Shown here piece after piece: positions 8,327-16,953 of a stretch of DNA of 64,000 nucleotides. Made by a program: the position numbers and the translations under genes. The DNA is from Nocardioides halotolerans DSM 19273 (GTDB lineage Bacteria; Actinomycetota; Actinomycetes; Propionibacteriales; Nocardioidaceae). The stretch's first letter is position 1. Each line of letters begins with the position of its first letter. The notes under the pieces are model-generated. The model had not been told where the DNA came from. It was given only the letters and a program-made list of their open reading frames with translations, and did not search any database. The DNA lies in assembly GCF_000422805.1 (NCBI RefSeq), contig NZ_KE383927.1, forward strand, positions 90,594-154,593, in the 5' to 3' direction.

Positions 8327-9624
8327 CGCCGACCGACGAGCAGGTCGCCCGGCTGCGGGTGCTGATCCTCGTCGACTGCGCGACCGCCTTCACCGCGGCG
8401 GTCCTGATGTTCGTCAGCTGGATCCTGTGGGTCGACTCCCCCGTGCTGCCGGTCGTGACCGTGGCGGTGGCCGTGGCCGGCGCGGTGATGGCCCGCGCGC
8501 TGTGGCCGCTGCGCCGCGGCGACGTGCCGCAAGCCGTGCTCTGGTGGGCGGCCGCCAACTGGGGCATCGCCATCGTGGCCGCCGCGATCGCGACGTTCGC
8601 GTGGCCGCTCATGATGCTCGCCGCGCTGCTCCCGGCCGTGCTCGCGACGGCGACCGCCACCGGGCGCGCGCTGACGTGGTACGTCATCGGCTCGGTCGCG
8701 GTGTGCACCGCGGTCGTCGCGCTCGGCGTCCTCCAGGACGTGTCTGGCCTGACCGAGAAGACGCCGCTGGGCCTGCAGCACTGGCTGCTCGCGCTGTTCA
8801 TCCCGGCGATGGCCGCGATGGTGGGACTGATCGTCCTGCAGAACAGCCTGCGCCTGCAGGGCGCGCTGGCCGGCGCCCTCGAGGCGCAGCGGGAGCTGGC
8901 CGACCAGGCCGAGGAGCTGCGGCGCTCGCGCGCCCGGGTGGTCGCCGCCACCGACCGCGAGCGCCGGCGCATCGAGCGCGACCTGCACGACGGGGCGCAG
9001 CAGGGGCTGATCTCGATCGGCATCGGGCTCGCGGGTGTCACGTCGCTGTGCCGTACCGATCCCGACGCGGCCGTCGCCGCGCTCACCGACCTCCGCCGCC
9101 AGCTGCACCTGGCCCACGACGAGGTGCGCAACCTCGCGCAGGGCGTCTACCCCCCGGTGCTCTCCGAGCACGGGCTCGTCGAGGCGCTGCGCTCCGCGGT
9201 GGACCGCTACGCGCTGCCCGTGACCCTCGACCTCCACGACCCCGGCCGGCACCCCAGCGAGCTCGAGGCGGCGGTCTACTTCTGCTGCATCGAGGCGCTC
9301 CAGAACGCCGCCAAGCACTCGGGGGCGAGCCGGGTGCGCGTCTCGCTCGGCGCCGACGAGGACTCGATGTGGTTCACCGTCGCGGACGACGGGATCGGCT
9401 TCGACCCGGACGCCCCGGGCTCTGGCGGCATGGTCAACATGCAGGACCGGCTCGGCGCGAGTGGCGGCACCCTCCGCGTCGAGTCGTCCCCGGGCGGGGG
9501 CACCACCGTGCACGGCAGCGTGCCTACCTCGCCGCCCGCCCAGCGCCCCACCGCGCGCCCCCTCGCGCGGCCCGTCGTACGGCGCGCGGCCGGGCCGGCG
9601 CCGGCCGACCTCACTCCACGGTGA
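8323..9624 (+). CDS. membrane sensor histidine kinase (HisKA_3)
   Basis: A 433-residue sensor kinase. Five or six membrane helices fill about 12-180, then a linker helix, the HisKA_3 H-box RRIERDLHDGAQQ (phospho-His near 223) and a HATPase_c domain with an N-box-like ALQNAAKHS and the G-box VADDGIGFDP. There is no periplasmic sensor domain, so it probably senses the membrane or an intramembrane cue. It is paired with the NarL regulator just upstream. The 3' end overlaps the convergent glmS gene by 14 bp. Confidence 0.9.
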   Translation: MTPTDEQVARLRVLILVDCATAFTAAVLMFVSWILWVDSPVLPVVTVAVAVAGAVMARALWPLRRGDVPQAVLWWAAANWGIAIVAAAIATFAWPLMMLAALLPAVLATATATGRALTWYVIGSVAVCTAVVALGVLQDVSGLTEKTPLGLQHWLLALFIPAMAAMVGLIVLQNSLRLQGALAGALEAQRELADQAEELRRSRARVVAATDRERRRIERDLHDGAQQGLISIGIGLAGVTSLCRTDPDAAVAALTDLRRQLHLAHDEVRNLAQGVYPPVLSEHGLVEALRSAVDRYALPVTLDLHDPGRHPSELEAAVYFCCIEALQNAAKHSGASRVRVSLGADEDSMWFTVADDGIGFDPDAPGSGGMVNMQDRLGASGGTLRVESSPGGGTTVHGSVPTSPPAQRPTARPLARPVVRRAAGPAPADLTPR

Positions 9625-11461
9625 CGGACTTCGCCAGGTTGCGCGGCTTGTCGATGTCGTGGCCCAGCGACTGTGCGGCGTGGTAGGCGAGCAGCTGGAG
9701 CGGCACCGTGAGCAGGATGGGGTCGAGCTCGCGCTCGTTGCGCGGCACGTCGATGCGGTGCACGGACGCCTGCGACGGCAGGTCGCCGAGGTCGACCTCG
9801 GCGTGCGTCACGACCACCAGCGGTCCGCCACGGGCGGCCACCTCGTGCAGCGCACCGACGTTGCGGTCGGTCAGCTCGTCGTGCGGCACCACCGCCACCG
9901 TCGGGACGCGGGGGTCGATGAGCGCGAGCGGGCCGTGCTTGAGCTCGGAGGTCTGGTAGGCCTCGGCGTGCCGGTAGCTGATCTCCTTGAACTTCTGGGC
10001 GCCCTCGCGCGCGACGGGGTAGCCGCGCACCCGGCCCACGAAGAACAGGCTCTCGGCCTCGGCCAGGCGCGCCGCCGGTGCGACCAGGTCCGGCTCCCCG
10101 GCGAGCACCTCGGCGACCTGTCCGGGCAGCCGCTGCAGGCCGGCGACGAGGCGGCGGCCGTCGGCGATCGAGAGGTCGCGGACCCGGCCGAGCTGCAGCG
10201 CCAGCAGCGTGAAGCCCAGGAACATGTTGGTCAGCGCCTTGGTCGAGGCGACGGCCACCTCGGGACCCGCGTGGAGGTAGATGCCGCCCTCGCACTCGCG
10301 CGCGATCGCCGACCCGACGACGTTGACCAGCCCCACGACGCGGCCGCCCTTGCGCCGGATCTCCTGCACGGCGAGCAGCGTGTCGATGGTCTCGCCCGAC
10401 TGGCTCACCGCGACGTAGAGCGTGTCGGGCTCGATGATCGGGTTGCGGTAGCGGAACTCGCTGGCGGCCTCGGCGTCGGCGGGGATGCGGGCCAGCTCCT
10501 CGACCAGGCCGGCGCCCATCTGCCCGACGTAGTAGGCCGAGCCGCAGCCGAGCACCTTGACCCGGCGGATCGCGCGCAGGTCGCGCGCATCCATCTCGAG
10601 TCCGCCGAGGTGCGAGGTGCCGAACCGCTCGTCGAGGCGCCCCCGCAGGACGCGCTCGGCCGCCTCGGGCTGCTCGAGCATCTCCTTGTGCATGAACGAC
10701 TCGTGCTCACCGGCGTCGTACGCCGCGGGGTCGACGTCCACCTCGGTCGCCGTCCGGGGCACCGCGCTGACCCCGCCGTGGTCGCGCCGGTAGGTCGTGA
10801 ACCCCTCCGCCGTGATCGTCGCCAGCTCGCCGTCGTCGAGGTGCGCGACCCTCGTCGTGTAGCGCACCAGCGCGGCCAGGTCGGAGGCGACGAACATCTC
10901 GTGGTCGCCGATGCCGATGATCAGCGGGCTGCCGTTGCGCGCGACGACGACCCGGTCCGCGAAGGCGGCGTGCAGGACCGCCAGGCCGTAGGTGCCCTCG
11001 ACGCGGGCGAGGGCCTCGGCGACCTTCTCCTCGAGCGTCTCGGCCTCCGACCGCCCGATCAGGTGGGCCAGCACCTCGGTGTCGGTGTCGGACACGAGGT
11101 CGACGCCGGCGTCGGTCAGCTCGGCACGGAGGGCGGCCGCGTTGTCGATGATCCCGTTGTGCACGACGGCGACGTCGCCCTTGGTGTCGAGGTGGGGGTG
11201 GGCGTTGAGGTCGTTGGCCGGCCCGTGGGTCGCCCAGCGCGTGTGGCCCACGCCGACCCGGCCCGCGAACCGCTTGGGCAGCTCCTCGGTCAGGTCGCGC
11301 ACCCGCCCGGCCTTCTTCGCCATCCGCAGCCGGCTCTCCTTGCCGGGGCCGAGCACCGCGATGCCGGCCGAGTCGTAGCCCCGGTGCTCCAGCCGGCCCA
11401 GCCCTTCGAGCAGCAGCGGCGCGGCCTGCTGCGACCCGACGTACCCGACGATTCCGCACAT
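9611..11461 (-). CDS. glmS: glutamine--fructose-6-phosphate aminotransferase (isomerizing)
   Basis: Makes glucosamine-6-phosphate from fructose-6-phosphate and glutamine, the first step toward UDP-GlcNAc for peptidoglycan and mycothiol. At 616 residues it is full length. It has an N-terminal glutamine amidotransferase type 2 domain beginning MCGIVGYVG, with nucleophile Cys2 after Met removal, then two SIS sugar-isomerase domains (ALGCGSAYYVGQ region, SQSGET, VASTKA) and the C-terminal KSVTVE. An AGGAGC SD lies upstream of ATG 11461. No glmS ribozyme fold was recognised. It lies 28 bp downstream of a small gene and is probably co-transcribed with it. Confidence 0.97.
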   Translation of the reverse strand: MCGIVGYVGSQQAAPLLLEGLGRLEHRGYDSAGIAVLGPGKESRLRMAKKAGRVRDLTEELPKRFAGRVGVGHTRWATHGPANDLNAHPHLDTKGDVAVVHNGIIDNAAALRAELTDAGVDLVSDTDTEVLAHLIGRSEAETLEEKVAEALARVEGTYGLAVLHAAFADRVVVARNGSPLIIGIGDHEMFVASDLAALVRYTTRVAHLDDGELATITAEGFTTYRRDHGGVSAVPRTATEVDVDPAAYDAGEHESFMHKEMLEQPEAAERVLRGRLDERFGTSHLGGLEMDARDLRAIRRVKVLGCGSAYYVGQMGAGLVEELARIPADAEAASEFRYRNPIIEPDTLYVAVSQSGETIDTLLAVQEIRRKGGRVVGLVNVVGSAIARECEGGIYLHAGPEVAVASTKALTNMFLGFTLLALQLGRVRDLSIADGRRLVAGLQRLPGQVAEVLAGEPDLVAPAARLAEAESLFFVGRVRGYPVAREGAQKFKEISYRHAEAYQTSELKHGPLALIDPRVPTVAVVPHDELTDRNVGALHEVAARGGPLVVVTHAEVDLGDLPSQASVHRIDVPRNERELDPILLTVPLQLLAYHAAQSLGHDIDKPRNLAKSVTVE

Positions 11462-11489
11462 GTTCAGCTCCTGCCTCTTGGGGGGCGGC

Positions 11490-11753
11490 TCATCCGTAGA
11501 CGATCCGCCGCAGCTGGCGCTCGCTGAGGGCGGGCGCGGCGACGACCCGGTGCGCGAGCTCCTCGGCCAGCCGGGCGAAGATCTCGGGGTTGCGGGCGCC
11601 GTGGGTCTGCAGCTCCGCGTGCCGGCGCCGCACGTAGTCCTCGACCGGCTCGGCGAGGAACGCGACGACGTCGTCCACGACCCGCGCGGCCTCCGGCGCG
11701 GTCAGGTCGGTGGTCGCGACCAGGTGGTCGACGAGGGTCCGGTCTGCGGGCAC
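11490..11753 (-). CDS. small helical protein of unknown function upstream of glmS
   Basis: About 87 residues, soluble and mostly helical, with a C terminus LSERQLRRIVYG; no family recognised. GTG 11753 is preferred. An upstream ATG (11813) would add 20 residues rich in Gly and Lys that look like translated promoter DNA, since the region contains TACTTT and a dyad. GGAGG lies only 1 nt before the GTG, and CATTCT is 6 nt upstream, so it may be leaderless. The tight spacing to glmS suggests co-expression, but no role is inferred. Confidence 0.6.
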   Translation of the reverse strand: MPADRTLVDHLVATTDLTAPEAARVVDDVVAFLAEPVEDYVRRRHAELQTHGARNPEIFARLAEELAHRVVAAPALSERQLRRIVYG

Positions 11754-12128
11754 GCCTCCAGAATGCGCGCCAGCGACGTCAAAGTACAATTTTCTGCCCG
11801 ATTTCGGGCACAAATGTCGCCGAAGGTACGTCGGTGGTCAGCTGGGTGGGGTCGTGCGTCCAGCCGACCCCGCTGCCCGACAGTGCAGCATTTGGCCGCC
11901 AGGGAGGCCCGGATGCGGTGCAGTCGGCAGCCGACACCGACCCCGCGAGGTCAGTCACCGATGTGCACCACATCTGGGACGTGGGGGGAGTCGGATGTGG
12001 TGCAAATGGCGGGCGGGCGATTCTGGGCGCCGGCGCCGGAGGCGGCCGGGAATACAACCGGACCACGGTCCGTTAGGGGTGATTGAAGGTTGCACCACCC
12101 GTCCGACACCGACACACAGGAGCTCCGC
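11754..12128. other. 375-bp divergent intergenic region with motif repeats
   Basis: No credible gene. It holds the perfect dyad TGCCCGA-TT-TCGGGCA (11795-11810), a TACAAT hexamer on the plus strand (11785-11790), TACTTT on the minus strand, and three copies of TGCACCAC: direct at 11964 and 12090 and inverted at 11997-12004. The 11964-11974 and 11994-12004 copies form an 11-bp inverted repeat. This looks like a regulated promoter for the YceI gene. Confidence 0.5.
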
Positions 12129-12701
12129 ATGACCAGCACCGACTTCGACCCCGCCACCACCGTCCTCGACGACATCTCCGGTGACTACACCCTCGACCCC
12201 GCGCATACGCGCCTCGGCTTCAGCGCCCGGCACGCGATGGTCGCGACCGTCCGCGGCCACTTCAGCGAGTTCACCGGCACCGCGCACGTCGACACCGCCA
12301 ACCCGGCCGGCTCCAAGGTCGAGCTGACCATCGCCGCCAACAGCATCAACACCGGCAACGAGCAGCGTGACGGGCACCTCCTGTCCGGCGACTTCTTCGA
12401 GACCGAGGAGTTCCCGAACATCACCTTCACCTCCACCGACGTCAGCCGCGACGGCGACGACTGGGTCATCACCGGCGACCTCACCGTCAAGGGCGTGACC
12501 AGGTCGATCTCGGTCCCCTTCGAGTTCACCGGCTCGGCCCAGGACCCGTTCGGCAACACCCGCATCGGCTTCGAGGGCTCGGCGACCCTGCTCCGCAAGG
12601 ACTGGGGCCTGACCTGGAACGCCGCGCTCGAGACCGGCGGCGTCCTCGTCTCCGACAAGATCAAGCTGCAGTTCGACATCTCGGCGATCAAGAACGCCTG
12701 A
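12129..12701 (+). CDS. YceI family protein
   Basis: A 190-residue protein of the YceI lipocalin-like fold, which forms a beta-barrel pocket that binds isoprenoid-type lipids. Typical elements are YTLDPAHTRLGFSARH near the start, the mid-chain FNITFTSTDV-like strand pair (FPNITFTST), LTVKGVTRSI and the C-terminal beta hairpin. There is no signal peptide, so it is probably cytoplasmic, unlike E. coli YceI. ATG 12129 is chosen over ATG 12090 because AGGAG (12118-12122) is 6 nt ahead and homology starts after it. A strong hairpin follows the stop. Confidence 0.9.
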   Translation: MTSTDFDPATTVLDDISGDYTLDPAHTRLGFSARHAMVATVRGHFSEFTGTAHVDTANPAGSKVELTIAANSINTGNEQRDGHLLSGDFFETEEFPNITFTSTDVSRDGDDWVITGDLTVKGVTRSISVPFEFTGSAQDPFGNTRIGFEGSATLLRKDWGLTWNAALETGGVLVSDKIKLQFDISAIKNA

Positions 12702-12719
12702 CCCAGTCACCTCCCGCAC

Positions 12720-12752
12720 GACGGGGCCGCCGGTTAAATCGGCGGCCCCGTC
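12720..12752 (+). terminator. intrinsic-type terminator of the YceI gene
   Basis: Perfect 13-bp stem GACGGGGCCGCCG/CGGCGGCCCCGTC with an AT-rich 7-nt loop (GTTAAAT), 19 bp after the stop codon. Confidence 0.75.
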
Positions 12753-12780
12753 GGCCATTTGTCGTGTCTACTACGGCCTC

Positions 12781-13695
12781 GTGGACCTTCCCGATGGACT
12801 CGAGAGCCGCCCGCTCCGGCAGGACGACGCACACGCCGTCTTCGAGGTGATGGCCGCCCAGGAGGCTGCCGACCTCGGCGAGGTCATGATCGAGGAGGCC
12901 GACATCGTCGGCGACTGGGCGCAGCCCTCCTTCGACGTGTCCGCGTCGACGATCGGCGTCCTCGACGGCGACCGGCTGGTCGCCTACGCCGAGGTCGGGT
13001 CGTCCGGCCGCTGCGACGCCGCGGTCGACCCGGCCTACCGCGGCCGCGGCATCGGCACCTCGCTGGCGCACTGGACGCAGGCCAACGCCCGCGCGAGGGG
13101 CATCGCGGAGATCGGGATGCCGGTGCCGCTGGGCTCCCCGGGCGACCGGCTCCTCACCGCGCTGGGCTACCGCGTGCGGTGGGAGAGCTGGGGCCTCGAG
13201 CTCCCTCCCGGCGCGACGGTCCCGGTGCGCACGCTGCCGGAGGGGTACGTCGTCCGCGCGGCCGAGCCGTCCGAGTACGAGCAGTGCTGGACCGTCCAGG
13301 AGGACGCGTTCCTCGAGTGGTCGGTCCGCGAGCGCGAGTCCTACGACGACTGGCTGGCCGGGGTGACGCTGCGGCCCGGGTTCGAGCCGTGGAACCTCCG
13401 CGTCGTCGCCGACCCCGCCGGCGCGGTGGTCTCGTTCGGGTGGGTGCAGCTCGGCGCCGAGTCGGCGTTCATCGCCCGCCTCGCCACCACGAGGCCCGAG
13501 CGGGGACGCGGTCTCGCGCAGGCCCTGCTCGTCGACGCGTTCGCCGCCGGGCGCGCCCACGGCGCCACCCGGTTCGAGCTGTCGACCGACTCGCGCACCG
13601 GCGCTCTCGGCCTCTACGAGAAGGTCGGCATGGTCGTCACCTCGACGTGGGTCAACCGCGGGCTGGCGCTCACCGGCGCCGGGGTCGGCGAGTGA
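12781..13695 (+). CDS. double-GNAT N-acetyltransferase
   Basis: 304 residues built from two GNAT folds (about 1-150 and 155-300). The acetyl-CoA loops are YRGRGIGTSL in the first half and RPERGRGLAQALL in the second. The enzyme substrate is unknown; double-GNAT proteins include mycothiol synthase and aminoglycoside-type enzymes. The C terminus (GLYEKVGMVVTSTWVNR) is nearly identical to that of the next gene, which overlaps by 4 bp (GTGA). The start GTG 12781 lacks an SD; a TACTAC hexamer lies 6 nt ahead. Confidence 0.85.
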   Translation: MDLPDGLESRPLRQDDAHAVFEVMAAQEAADLGEVMIEEADIVGDWAQPSFDVSASTIGVLDGDRLVAYAEVGSSGRCDAAVDPAYRGRGIGTSLAHWTQANARARGIAEIGMPVPLGSPGDRLLTALGYRVRWESWGLELPPGATVPVRTLPEGYVVRAAEPSEYEQCWTVQEDAFLEWSVRERESYDDWLAGVTLRPGFEPWNLRVVADPAGAVVSFGWVQLGAESAFIARLATTRPERGRGLAQALLVDAFAAGRAHGATRFELSTDSRTGALGLYEKVGMVVTSTWVNRGLALTGAGVGE

Positions 13696-14588
13696 AGGAC
13701 GTCGAGCCGCCGGAGGGCCTGACCGCGCGCCCGCTGGCGCTCGCCGACGCCGCCGCCGTCGCCGAGGTCACCGCCGCCGAGGAGGTGCACGAGGTCGGCG
13801 AGGGCGACACCACCGAGGAGGACATCGTCGCCGAGTGGCAGCGGCCGTCGTACGACCTCGCGTCGAGCACGCTCGGGCTGTTCGCGGGCGACCGGCTCGT
13901 GGCGTACGCCGACCTCGTGCGCCCGGACTTCGGCTACACCGGTGTGCACCCCGACGACCACGGCCGCGGCCTGCGCGACACGCTGTTCGGCTGGCTGGAG
14001 ACCACCGCCCGCGCCCGCGGCGGCGCGCTGATCAGCACCCAGGTGCCCGGCGGGGGCGACGCCGACCGACGGCTCGAGGCGCGCGGCTACCGGGTCCGGT
14101 GGACGGCGTGGGACCTCGAGCTGCCCGCGGGCACCGCGATCGTCACGCAGCCGCTGCCGGCGGGACACGCGCTGCGCGATGCCCGGGCCGACGAGCACGA
14201 GCTCGTGTGGACGGTCGTCGAGGACGCGTTCTCGGAGTGGCGCGACCGGCAGCCGATGGCGGACTTCGGCGCGATGGTCTGGGGACGCCCCGGCCACGAG
14301 CCCTGGAACCTGCGGCTCTGCACCGACGCCGCCGGCGAGGCGGTGGGCGCCACCCACGTGTACCTGTCCGGTGACGCGGGCTACGTCGCCCGCATCGCCG
14401 TCCGCCGCGACCGCCGGGGCCACGGCTTGGCCAGGGCGATGCTCGCCGACGCGTTCGCCCTGGCCCGGAGCCACGGAGCCGTCCGGTGCTACCTGTCGAC
14501 CGACTCGCGGACCGGCGCCCTCGGCCTCTACGAGAAGGTCGGCATGGTGGTCACCTCGACCTGGGTCAACCGCGCGCTGGACCTGTGA
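13692..14588 (+). CDS. double-GNAT N-acetyltransferase, tandem paralogue
   Basis: 298 residues and the same two-domain plan as the preceding gene, from which it seems to be duplicated. The N-terminal half has a degenerate acetyl-CoA loop (PDDHGRGLRDTL), whereas the second half keeps RRDRRGHGLARAML. The start GTG at 13692 overlaps the upstream stop, indicating translational coupling. Because the two share near-identical 3' ends at the DNA level, gene conversion between them is possible. It probably acts on a related small molecule; the substrate is not known. Confidence 0.85.
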   Translation: MKDVEPPEGLTARPLALADAAAVAEVTAAEEVHEVGEGDTTEEDIVAEWQRPSYDLASSTLGLFAGDRLVAYADLVRPDFGYTGVHPDDHGRGLRDTLFGWLETTARARGGALISTQVPGGGDADRRLEARGYRVRWTAWDLELPAGTAIVTQPLPAGHALRDARADEHELVWTVVEDAFSEWRDRQPMADFGAMVWGRPGHEPWNLRLCTDAAGEAVGATHVYLSGDAGYVARIAVRRDRRGHGLARAMLADAFALARSHGAVRCYLSTDSRTGALGLYEKVGMVVTSTWVNRALDL

Positions 14589-14627
14589 GCCGCCAGCCGC
14601 TCGGGTGACCCGGCGGACGACCCGGCA

Positions 14628-15986
14628 TCAGGCGGCGGGGCCTTCGGCCAGGTCGTCCTCGGCGGGCGCGATGTTGTGGTTGCGCGCGAACACGTTGTCC
14701 GGGTCGTAGGCGCGCTTCACCGCGGCCAGCCGCGCGTACGTCGCCGGCGGGTACGCCGCCGCCACGTCGCCGGGCGTCGCGGCACCCTGGAAGTTGATGT
14801 AGGTGCCGGTGCCGTGCGCGGCCACCTCCCGCCACGGCAGCAGCGCCTGCTCGACGTCCGCGTCGCTCGCGGTCTCCGGCTGCAGGAGCATGCACACCAC
14901 CATCGCCTCGGCGTCGCGGTGCGCGAACGCCGTCGCGTCCGCCGGCACCCGCGCGAAGGCACCGCCGAGGCTCCGGACCGCGATGACGGTCGGCGCCGCA
15001 CCCCAGAGCCGGTCGATCGCGGCGATGGTGTCGCCGTCCAGCACCGGCACCAGCGTGTTGCGCGCCGAGGGCCGCACGCCGGCCGGCGGGTGCATGGCGT
15101 CCTCGAGGATCTCGGAGTACCTCTGCTCGGTGATGCTCGCGGACACCACGGTCCCGAGCTCGAGCAGCGGCTCGATGGCAGCGTCGGCGTCGGCCACCGA
15201 GCTGCCGGGCGCGCCTGCGTAGCAGAGCAGCATCATCGCCATCCGGGGCGAGCCGGGAGCCTGCGGCAGGAGCGCGATGGAGCTGGTCAGCTCCTCCGGC
15301 GCCCCCCGCATCACGTCGCGCCACCTCCGCAGCAGGACGGTCGCGTCGTCGACCTGGTAGGTCACGGTGCCGTGGTGGACGGTGGTGACCTCCTGCGCGA
15401 CGAAGTCGAAGTCGACGACCACGCCGAAGTTGCCGCCGCCACCGCGCAGCGCCCAGAACAGGTCCGGGTGCTCCTCGGCGGACGCCGTCACGAGAGCACC
15501 GTCGGCTGTCACGACGCGGGCGCCGACGAGGTTGTCGATCGCCAGGCCGTGCCGGCGAACCATCCAGCCGATGCCGCCGCCGAGGGTCAGCCCGCCGACG
15601 CCCACACCGGTGGTGTCGCCGGAGGTCAGCCCCCACCCGTGCGGGTCGAGGGCCGCCGCGACCCGGCCCCACGTCGCGCCACCGCCGACGCGCACCAGGC
15701 GCCGGCCGGCGTCGAGGACCTCGACCGAGTCGAGGTGTGCGAGGTCGATGACCACGCCCCCGTCGTTCGTGCTGTGCCCGACCGGGCTGTGCCCGCCGGA
15801 CCGCACCGAGACGGGAAGGCCGCGGTCGCGGGCGTGCCCCAGCACCGTGGCGACCTCGCCGGGATCGCGCGGGCGGGCGATCAGCGCGGGCCGCCCGGTC
15901 GCGAAGAAGACCCGCGCCGCCTCGTCATAGCCGTCGTCGCCCGGCCGCAGCGCCTCGGTGGCCAGGTCGTTCTCGTGCAGTCTCAT
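14628..15986 (-). CDS. FAD-binding oxidoreductase (berberine bridge enzyme-like)
   Basis: A 452-residue flavin oxidase of the PCMH/BBE family. The FAD-binding domain contains SVRSGGHSPVGHS, whose His in SGGHS is the usual covalent FAD attachment site, and TGVGVGGLTLGGGIGW. The C-terminal BBE segment ends YDPDNVFARNHNI. Such enzymes oxidise sugars, lactones or secondary metabolites with O2; no substrate can be named. There is no signal peptide. ATG 15986 is preceded by a GAGGAGA SD. It stands alone and is convergent with the double-GNAT pair. Confidence 0.88.
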   Translation of the reverse strand: MRLHENDLATEALRPGDDGYDEAARVFFATGRPALIARPRDPGEVATVLGHARDRGLPVSVRSGGHSPVGHSTNDGGVVIDLAHLDSVEVLDAGRRLVRVGGGATWGRVAAALDPHGWGLTSGDTTGVGVGGLTLGGGIGWMVRRHGLAIDNLVGARVVTADGALVTASAEEHPDLFWALRGGGGNFGVVVDFDFVAQEVTTVHHGTVTYQVDDATVLLRRWRDVMRGAPEELTSSIALLPQAPGSPRMAMMLLCYAGAPGSSVADADAAIEPLLELGTVVSASITEQRYSEILEDAMHPPAGVRPSARNTLVPVLDGDTIAAIDRLWGAAPTVIAVRSLGGAFARVPADATAFAHRDAEAMVVCMLLQPETASDADVEQALLPWREVAAHGTGTYINFQGAATPGDVAAAYPPATYARLAAVKRAYDPDNVFARNHNIAPAEDDLAEGPAA

Positions 15987-16167
15987 CGTCTCTCCTCGTC
16001 TCGTGTGCTCGGCGGTTCGATCGTGCTGCGGATCGCGCCGGCCGGCGTCGCCCCACGGGCGTCACTTCCACCTACCCGACGAGTCGGTGGCGCGAGGTGT
16101 GACTACGACGCCCGTGGTAGGCCGCGACTACTCCCGCGGTGGGACGTGCAGGCAGGCCCGGCCGTCC

Positions 16168-16173
16168 TACGCT
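16168..16173 (+). promoter_or_regulatory. -10 hexamer TACGCT, leaderless start of histidine kinase
   Basis: TACGCT, the 6-nt gap CGGAGG, then ATG 16180. The gap itself resembles an SD but is too close to the start to work as one. Confidence 0.5.
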
Positions 16174-16179
16174 CGGAGG

Positions 16180-16953
16180 ATGCGCACCGACCGCGGCTGG
16201 CGAAGGTTCTACGGCACCGGGTGGCTCGTGTCCGCGGCGTTCGGCGCCGTCGCGTCGGTGCAGTGGAAGGCCCGGATGCGCGAGGTGGAGCAGCGCGCCG
16301 AGGAGGCCGAGCGCACCCGCGACGAGACCGCCCGGCGGCGCGCGGTCGAGGAGCGGCTCCGCATCGCGCGCGAGCTGCACGACTCGCTCACCCACAGCAT
16401 CTCGGTGATCAAGGTGCAGGCCGGCGTCGCGGCCCACCTCGCGCGCAAGAACGGCGAGGAGCCGTCGGCCGCGCTGCTCGCCATCCAGGAGGCCAGCACC
16501 GACGCGGCGCGCGAGCTGCGCTCGACGCTGGAGGTGCTGCGCCGCGACGACGAGGCCACCGTCAGCGGGCTCGACCGGCTGCCGGCGCTCGTCGAGCGGG
16601 CGCGGTCGTCGGGGCTGCCCACCCGGCTCGTCGTGCGCGGCGACGTGCGGCCGCTGCCGCCTCAGGTCGACCAGACGGCGTACCGCGTCGTCCAGGAGGC
16701 GTTGACCAACGCGGCCCGCCACAGCGTCGACGCGACCGCGACCGTGGAGATCACCTACGGCCCGGCCTGCCTGACCGTGCGCGTGGAGGACGACGGGGCC
16801 GCGGCCCTGCACACCCCCGTCCCGGGCTTCGGTCTCATCGGGATGCGCGAGCGGGTCACCGCGCTGGGCGGGCGGCTGATCGCGGAGCCGCTGCCGACGC
16901 GGGGGTTCGCGGTGTGCGCCGAGCTCCCCGCGACCACCGCGACCACGACGTGA
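16180..16953 (+). CDS. sensor histidine kinase (HisKA_3), short
   Basis: A 257-residue kinase with one weak N-terminal hydrophobic stretch (about 13-28), a coiled-coil (about 33-62), the H-box RIARELHDSLTHS (His near 66), an N-box-like ALTNAARHS and a G-box region VEDDG/GFGLIGMRERV. It lacks a recognisable sensor domain and may respond through its coiled coil or a partner. The GTGA overlap with the next gene couples it to its response regulator. Confidence 0.88.
   Translation: MRTDRGWRRFYGTGWLVSAAFGAVASVQWKARMREVEQRAEEAERTRDETARRRAVEERLRIARELHDSLTHSISVIKVQAGVAAHLARKNGEEPSAALLAIQEASTDAARELRSTLEVLRRDDEATVSGLDRLPALVERARSSGLPTRLVVRGDVRPLPPQVDQTAYRVVQEALTNAARHSVDATATVEITYGPACLTVRVEDDGAAALHTPVPGFGLIGMRERVTALGGRLIAEPLPTRGFAVCAELPATTATTT

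Noticed and set aside
9600..11520. glmS ribozyme or riboswitch upstream of glmS
   Set aside because: Only 28 bp separate glmS from the gene before it, and no ribozyme core was recognised.
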